A DNA stretch of 64,000 nt. It comes from Deinococcus radiophilus (GTDB lineage: Bacteria > Deinococcota > Deinococci > Deinococcales > Deinococcaceae). Below the pieces are notes generated by a model, which worked only from the letters and a program-made list of their open reading frames with translations, did not search any database and was not told where the DNA came from. The DNA lies in contig NZ_CP086382.1 in NCBI RefSeq assembly GCF_020889625.1, positions 62,001 through 126,000 of the forward strand. The letters run 5' to 3'. Position 1 is the first letter of the stretch; each line of letters opens with the position of its first letter. Shown piece after piece: positions 57,835 to 64,000 of this stretch. A program made the translations under genes and the position numbers.

Positions 57835-60346
57835 GGCACACTTCCTCAAGGATATTCAGGGCTTCCCGTCTGTTTCTCCGGCGAGTCTGCCAGACCGGTA
57901 GGGATTTCAACCAGCGCAGCTCCCGGCGGCTGCGGGCCAGAGACACCCCCTCGCGGTGCAGCTCAAAGCCCCGGACGATAGCAGCCCACTGATGGCCGAT
58001 CTCGTCTACGACATCTCGGTGTCCGTACCGGTAACTCTGCCTAAGACGGTGCTGCTCGTCGAGGCCCTCTGGTACGGAACGCGAAGTCATCCAACGTTGC
58101 AGTTCCAAGGTGAACTGTAGAGTGTCAGCGGCTTCATAGAGTTGCAGCGCGGTCTGCTGCTCCTGATAGGCCCGGGTGAGCGACTCGGATTCCCTGAGAT
58201 AAAGCGCCCGAAATCGGTCCGTTTTAGGCCGCCGTCCCTCACGGACCTGCAAGATTCGTCGGTGATAGCGGTAGCGCTTAGACCTTTGGAGCCTCAGCGG
58301 CAAGGTGGAGGAGTAGGACCGGATGACGTCACCCAAGGCTGGGTAAGCGAGCTGTGAAAACGAGAAACGGTCCAGCGCTGTTCGGGCTGTGATCAGGGGA
58401 GCGAAGGACCAGTCCAGGCTGTGGCAGAGGCTCTCCTGACCAGGGTGCAGCTCGGCGAGGAATTCCGGTGGATGACCTGCTGGGGGCTGGTCAAGTCGCA
58501 GGATACGTCCGCTCTTGGCGTCGGTGAGCACCCACAGGGGCTGCCCGCGCCAGCGCGTCCGGAGCAGCCCCAGCTGCCGCGGCAGAGGCGGGAGACGGCG
58601 CTGCTGACCGACCGGCCCCAAGATGGCCTGGATACGCTTGATGCTCAGGCCCGTCTCCTGGCGAACGCGCTGCTGACTGTTGCCGCGTCGCCATTCCCGC
58701 TGCACATAAGCCTCCAATTCCTGTGTCCGGGCGGCGACCTCATCTGCTGCCTCCACCGTCACCGTCTGCCGGCATCTGCGGCACCTGGCCGTGCCGTGGT
58801 AGTAGAGCAGGCGCGTGGGCCGACCCCCAAAAGGAAGCGTCTGCACGGTAGAGCGGCGAGGTCGGGATAGGCGGTAGTCGCTCGGCCCACCGTCCTCGCT
58901 GCACTTGCAAGGCGGCAAGGCCGTGAGGTCCGGGCGCACTTCGAACTTCCAGGGCGCCGGACTCTGTACGTTCAGACCGAGCCGGTGGATCGCCCGGACG
59001 CTGAGGATCCGGTGGTCGCTACGAACCTGACTGCGTGAGAATAGCCGCCGCAACTGGCCAACCATGTTCTCGACTGGTCCGCTGGTCACCCGCTGGTCAC
59101 CGTGACGCTGCTCGAAATAGCTGAAGATCTCCGCTTCCCACTCGCTGTACAGGTGAATGAGCCTCTCGAAGCCGAGAAGAGGCGGGCGGCCCTGGCGGTA
59201 GCGCCACTGACTCAGGTCTGGCCGCCGAGCATCGTAAAGGGAGTAAGCCCAGCGCCACTGGAGATAACGGTCCTTGGCCTCTTGGGGGGTCTGCGCGTTC
59301 CAAACCTGAGTGAGCTGTCTGGTCAGACGGAGGAGAGGTTCAAGGTCGATAATGTTCGACTCGTCGCCGTGAAACGGGCCGTAATTGAGCGGCTCAGGGA
59401 CCCGGCCGGATTGCAGGAACTCGAAATAATCTGTGGTCAGCATCGAGAGGTAATCCCGGATCTCGGTGTCGCCGGAGGACGTCGCGGCATATTCCTGATG
59501 CTGCAAGTAGAGGAGCTGACCTTCTTCCCGTAGGGCCTCAGTGACCTTGGCCTGCAGGTGGAAGCGGTCGGTGACCTGTTTGGCCTGATCCCCGAAGACC
59601 TGACGGACCGCGCGGCGGTAATCCTCCCACATATCGGTGGCGATGACTGGAGTCCAGGGGGCTCCCAGCTGCTGCTCCCGAAGAGTGCGCAGTTCTTCTA
59701 AGCAGCGAACCACCGTCTCCAACTCGCGGTCAGGAAGCAGGTCAATCAGCTTCCTGCTGTCCATGTTCATGACGACAGCATAGATTTCGCCCTGCCAGAC
59801 GATCTCATCGATTCCGACATGCTGCATGCCTTCAATTCGCTCCGGGGCTGTGGCCTGCAGTCGGCTGAATTCCTCGTCCAGACCCTTGGTGACTGCTCGC
59901 CAGAGTGTCGGCTCGGACAGACCGCACCAACGGGCCAGGGAGGCGCTGCTTTGCCCTTGCAGATAACGGCGGGTGACCTCATCCAGCAGGCGCTGGGTCA
60001 TCTTGATGCCGCGCCGACGCTTACCTGCCTCTGGTGCGCTGCTGTCTAGACCAGCTTGAAGCCCCGCCAGAGGCTGGGGAAAGCGGCAGAGGTGACCCTT
60101 CCCCCCTTGCCAATGGAAATAGTCCACCCAGAGTTCGGATGGGCGGTCGCCCCAGGGGAGATCCGCAAGCGTAGCGACCCCCTGTCTCCCCTTGTAGATC
60201 CGCTCGCCGCAGAGACAGGTCTGTGGATTCTCCGACTGCTTCAAGCGGGCCATAAAGATCCCCCTATCACCCGTTACCTGACCTTCCTGGACAATCAGCT
60301 GGTCTTCCAAGCCGGTCACGAGGGGTGGGTACACAGACAGACTCAA
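57824..60346 (-). CDS. Long ISL3-like transposase-related protein coupled to the helicase
   Basis: 840 residues, about twice an ordinary ISL3 transposase. The first half has a zinc-type start (CLCGERIYKGR), HTH (SSASLARWCGLSEPTLWRAV), and the ISL3 DDE core: MQHVGIDEIVWQGEIYAVV, VIATDMWEDYRRAVRQVFGDQAKQVTDRFHL, and TSGPVENMVGQLRRLFSRS. The second half has another Cys cluster (ARCRRCRQTV), an HTH-like segment (SQQRVRQETGLSIKRIQAIL) and a helical region ending in a basic tail. I do not recognise the second half. Downstream helicase overlaps by 11 bp. No terminal repeats were found, so it may be a domesticated or larger transposition system rather than a plain IS. Confidence 0.75.
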   Translation of the reverse strand: MSLSVYPPLVTGLEDQLIVQEGQVTGDRGIFMARLKQSENPQTCLCGERIYKGRQGVATLADLPWGDRPSELWVDYFHWQGGKGHLCRFPQPLAGLQAGLDSSAPEAGKRRRGIKMTQRLLDEVTRRYLQGQSSASLARWCGLSEPTLWRAVTKGLDEEFSRLQATAPERIEGMQHVGIDEIVWQGEIYAVVMNMDSRKLIDLLPDRELETVVRCLEELRTLREQQLGAPWTPVIATDMWEDYRRAVRQVFGDQAKQVTDRFHLQAKVTEALREEGQLLYLQHQEYAATSSGDTEIRDYLSMLTTDYFEFLQSGRVPEPLNYGPFHGDESNIIDLEPLLRLTRQLTQVWNAQTPQEAKDRYLQWRWAYSLYDARRPDLSQWRYRQGRPPLLGFERLIHLYSEWEAEIFSYFEQRHGDQRVTSGPVENMVGQLRRLFSRSQVRSDHRILSVRAIHRLGLNVQSPAPWKFEVRPDLTALPPCKCSEDGGPSDYRLSRPRRSTVQTLPFGGRPTRLLYYHGTARCRRCRQTVTVEAADEVAARTQELEAYVQREWRRGNSQQRVRQETGLSIKRIQAILGPVGQQRRLPPLPRQLGLLRTRWRGQPLWVLTDAKSGRILRLDQPPAGHPPEFLAELHPGQESLCHSLDWSFAPLITARTALDRFSFSQLAYPALGDVIRSYSSTLPLRLQRSKRYRYHRRILQVREGRRPKTDRFRALYLRESESLTRAYQEQQTALQLYEAADTLQFTLELQRWMTSRSVPEGLDEQHRLRQSYRYGHRDVVDEIGHQWAAIVRGFELHREGVSLARSRRELRWLKSLPVWQTRRRNRREALNILEEVCHAR

Positions 60347-60699
60347 GGTACAGCCAGTTTAACGGAAGGGAATAATCACGGTAGTAAAGGGCGAATTACA
60401 TAGATAAAGCCGTTGCCTTCATCACTCCCTCAGGTATTTGCTCTGCAAATACCTCGTCTCCCCCTCTCACTAGGCTCGGTCACCCCCTGCCGAACTTCGT
60501 GAATTTTTCCCCAGCCTAAGCTGGAGCTCAAGCTCCACTTTAAAATATTATACTTGGTATAATTTTATAACTAAACGAAAGAGCGCTTTAAGGCAGAGGG
60601 TGGATACTGGCCACTTCACCAGGAGGGCGGCGGCGCTCCAGAGGGTCAGCGGAATGGTGAAGAGCGCGCCATAGGCCTGGCCATGCTGCACGACTCGGA
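60347..60699. other. Intergenic region with three inverted repeats
   Basis: 353 bp upstream of the ISL3-like gene. Perfect repeats: AGGTATTTGC-TCT-GCAAATACCT (60433-60455), TGGAGCT-CA-AGCTCCA (60522-60537) and ATTATAC-TTG-GTATAAT (60547-60563, in an AT-rich stretch that could be a promoter or melting site). No gene is evident. They could be operators of the ISL3-like operon or sites for the second ParA pair. Confidence 0.5.
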
Positions 60700-61059
60700 C
60701 TAACTGCCGTGGCGATGCAGGTATTCGTCCAGGGCTTGATGCATCACATCCTGAATTTTCTGACCGTTCAGCGCCACATGAACTTTTAGACGGCGGTGCA
60801 GACTGCGCGGTAGGCGGGTATTGAATGACTCCAGTGGATCGCTGACAGGGTCTGCTGTGACTGGATTGCTGGAGGGAGCCGGGGCAGCTGCGGGAGGAAG
60901 ACCGGCTTCTGGCAATGGCGGTGTCATATCTACCGGAGCTGGCGCAGACGCGACCTGAGGGCCAATCAACTCGGCGGTGCCGCCGGGTGCAGCTGACTCG
61001 TTCTGGTTCATCCGCTCTTTCATGGCTGCACCGATGCTGAATCCTTTTTTGCGGCTCAT
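60700..61059 (-). CDS. Ribbon-helix-helix partner of a small ParA
   Basis: 119 residues. Basic N-terminus (MSRKKGFSIGAAM), Ala/Pro-rich linker, and a C-terminal ribbon-helix-helix (FNTRLPRSLHRRLKVHVALNGQKIQDVMHQALDEYL). The architecture fits ParG/Omega-like centromere-binding partners of type Ib partition systems. Overlaps parA by 4 bp. Confidence 0.78.
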   Translation of the reverse strand: MSRKKGFSIGAAMKERMNQNESAAPGGTAELIGPQVASAPAPVDMTPPLPEAGLPPAAAPAPSSNPVTADPVSDPLESFNTRLPRSLHRRLKVHVALNGQKIQDVMHQALDEYLHRHGS

Positions 61060-61613
61060 TTCAGGGCCTCCTGAAGCGCTTCACCATATTCACTGAGGTC
61101 TTCAGGTACCAGGCCAAAAGACCGCTCGAACTTGACCAGATGCGGAATGATGCCATAGACCGGCAACTCTTCCTCTTCCAGAGCACTCTGCATTTCTCTG
61201 CCCAGACTGCCTCTGGCCTGGGTCAGCAAGATTCCCCACTGACCGGCAAACCCAGAGGCGGCCAGCGCGTCCAGCGTCGGAATCAGGCGGTCAGCTTCCA
61301 GGGCATTGCATTTGGCAACCACGATGACGCGAGTGGCGATACGGGCGGCCTCACCTAGGGCACGCGGGTCGTTGGGTGGAGTATCTACCACCACCCAGCC
61401 GTGCTTTATGGCCTGGGTCTGCTTGCCGTCAGGGTACACCTGAAAGGGGAGATCCCCTGCTGCCCGCGCCCAAGCGCCAGCGCTGCCTTCAGGGTCCTTG
61501 TCCAGAATCGCCACGTCCTCGCCCCTGGCGGCCAAGAGGGCAGCGGCATGTAAGGCGGTCATCGTCTTGCCGACACCACCTTTACGCGAAAGAATCGAAA
61601 TCACTTCTGCCAT
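61056..61613 (-). CDS. parA: Small ParA-type partition ATPase
   Basis: 185 residues. Canonical KGGVGKT motif (ILSRKGGVGKTMTALHAA), ILDKDPEGSAGAWARA, VVVDTPPND. Short ParA without N-terminal DNA-binding domain, typical of type Ib. Partner is the RHH protein downstream. A second partition module beside the parAB/rep module 33 kb away suggests plasmid fusion or a captured stabilisation cassette. Confidence 0.9.
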   Translation of the reverse strand: MAEVISILSRKGGVGKTMTALHAAALLAARGEDVAILDKDPEGSAGAWARAAGDLPFQVYPDGKQTQAIKHGWVVVDTPPNDPRALGEAARIATRVIVVAKCNALEADRLIPTLDALAASGFAGQWGILLTQARGSLGREMQSALEEEELPVYGIIPHLVKFERSFGLVPEDLSEYGEALQEALK

Positions 61614-61690
61614 AAAGAAAGGTTACAAGAAAGAAAGCAAGTTTGAAAGTGCCATCACTTGAAAGAAAGCTAGAAAGAAAGACAGATTGC
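61614..61690 (-). promoter_or_regulatory. GAAAG-repeat region upstream of small parA
   Basis: At least five runs of the type GAAAGAAAG (or AAGAAAG) within 77 bp directly upstream of the ATPase start, interspersed with ACTTGAAAG and CAAGTTTGAAAG. Short direct repeats of this kind are usual for RHH-type partition operators/centromeres. Confidence 0.45.
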
Positions 61691-61755
61691 AAGCGAGGAA
61701 TGGGGCGGTTCCTCTGCTTGACCCGCGCCCCAGCGCGTGGCACACTCCGAGACAT

Positions 61756-61852
61756 CACTCGGGGTGCCCAGCGTGGCTGAGAGGAGAGCAGGCAGACACC
61801 GCCTGTCCAACCCGTTGAACCTGATCTGGCTAAGACCAGCGGAGGGAACGTG
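61756..61852 (+). ncRNA. TPP riboswitch (THI box)
   Basis: The aptamer core is clear: CTCGGGGTGCCC, GGCTGAGAGGA, ACCCGTTGAACCTGATCTGG, TAAGACCAGCGGAGGGAACG. It precedes thiC by 100 bp. Thiamine pyrophosphate binding should shut off the thi operon. A CCTTCC segment close to the GGAGG of thiC suggests control at translation initiation. Confidence 0.95.
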
Positions 61853-61880
61853 ATGCGCGTGAAAAAAAGACACACTGTAA

Positions 61881-64000
<2,120 letters not shown>

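Overview
The window is high-GC DNA that looks like a Deinococcus replicon. This is judged from the protein sequences, the IS families (IS4, IS3, IS982, IS1, IS630, ISL3 types), leaderless-looking promoters with TANNNT -10 boxes, and a ParAB/iteron/Rep module typical of secondary chromosomes or megaplasmids. No database search was possible, so the genus is an inference.

Layout. 1-10 kb holds housekeeping genes: the end of treY (trehalose synthesis), a manganese/zinc ABC transporter operon with its DtxR/MntR-type regulator (two of its genes frameshifted), a proline iminopeptidase, and a UDP-galactopyranose mutase with a glycosyltransferase. 10.3-14.8 kb is an IS-rich zone (IS4-type, an IS3 fragment, IS982-type) around a HicA-HicB-SecB toxin-antitoxin-chaperone operon. 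13.6-26.3 kb is a DISARM-like defence operon: a 1,703-residue DEAD helicase with DUF1998 and nuclease-like domains, an SNF2 helicase, and an N6-adenine methylase whose last ~120 codons are cut off by the IS982 element. 26.7-30.2 kb is the replicon core: parA, parB, a perfect 24-bp palindrome, eleven 22-bp iterons in two opposed arrays, an AT-rich stretch and a Rep initiator. IS3 and IS1 debris follows.

32.4-44.8 kb is the most unusual part. One co-oriented gene set encodes a signal-peptide membrane protein, a small three-TM protein, a tubulin/FtsZ-like GTPase, an unknown protein with a Cys/His cluster, a MotA/ExbB-like channel with a long coiled-coil tail, a MotB/OmpA-like partner (the pair resembles ZorA/ZorB of Zorya), a leucine-rich-variant repeat protein, and a pseudokinase-TM-SH3-beta-helix protein. 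A convergent VWA lipoprotein sits at its end. An IS630-type element is inserted in the middle. I read it as a tubulin-plus-ion-driven-motor envelope system, possibly defensive.

45.9-51.5 kb carries type III CRISPR accessory genes (Cas6, a Card1/Can2-like CARF nuclease, a Csx1-like CARF-HEPN protein) with no effector genes and no array in the window. An IS3-like element, itself holding an IS630-type element, separates the two CARF genes. 51.6-54.3 kb has a tyrosine recombinase and two toxin-antitoxin pairs (MazEF-like, Phd/VapC-like). 54.3-60.3 kb has a UvrD-type helicase ruined by a 5-bp duplication and an IS3-like insertion, coupled to an unusual 840-residue ISL3-like transposase-related protein. 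60.7-61.6 kb is a second, small ParA plus ribbon-helix-helix pair. The window ends with a TPP riboswitch, thiC and the start of thiE.
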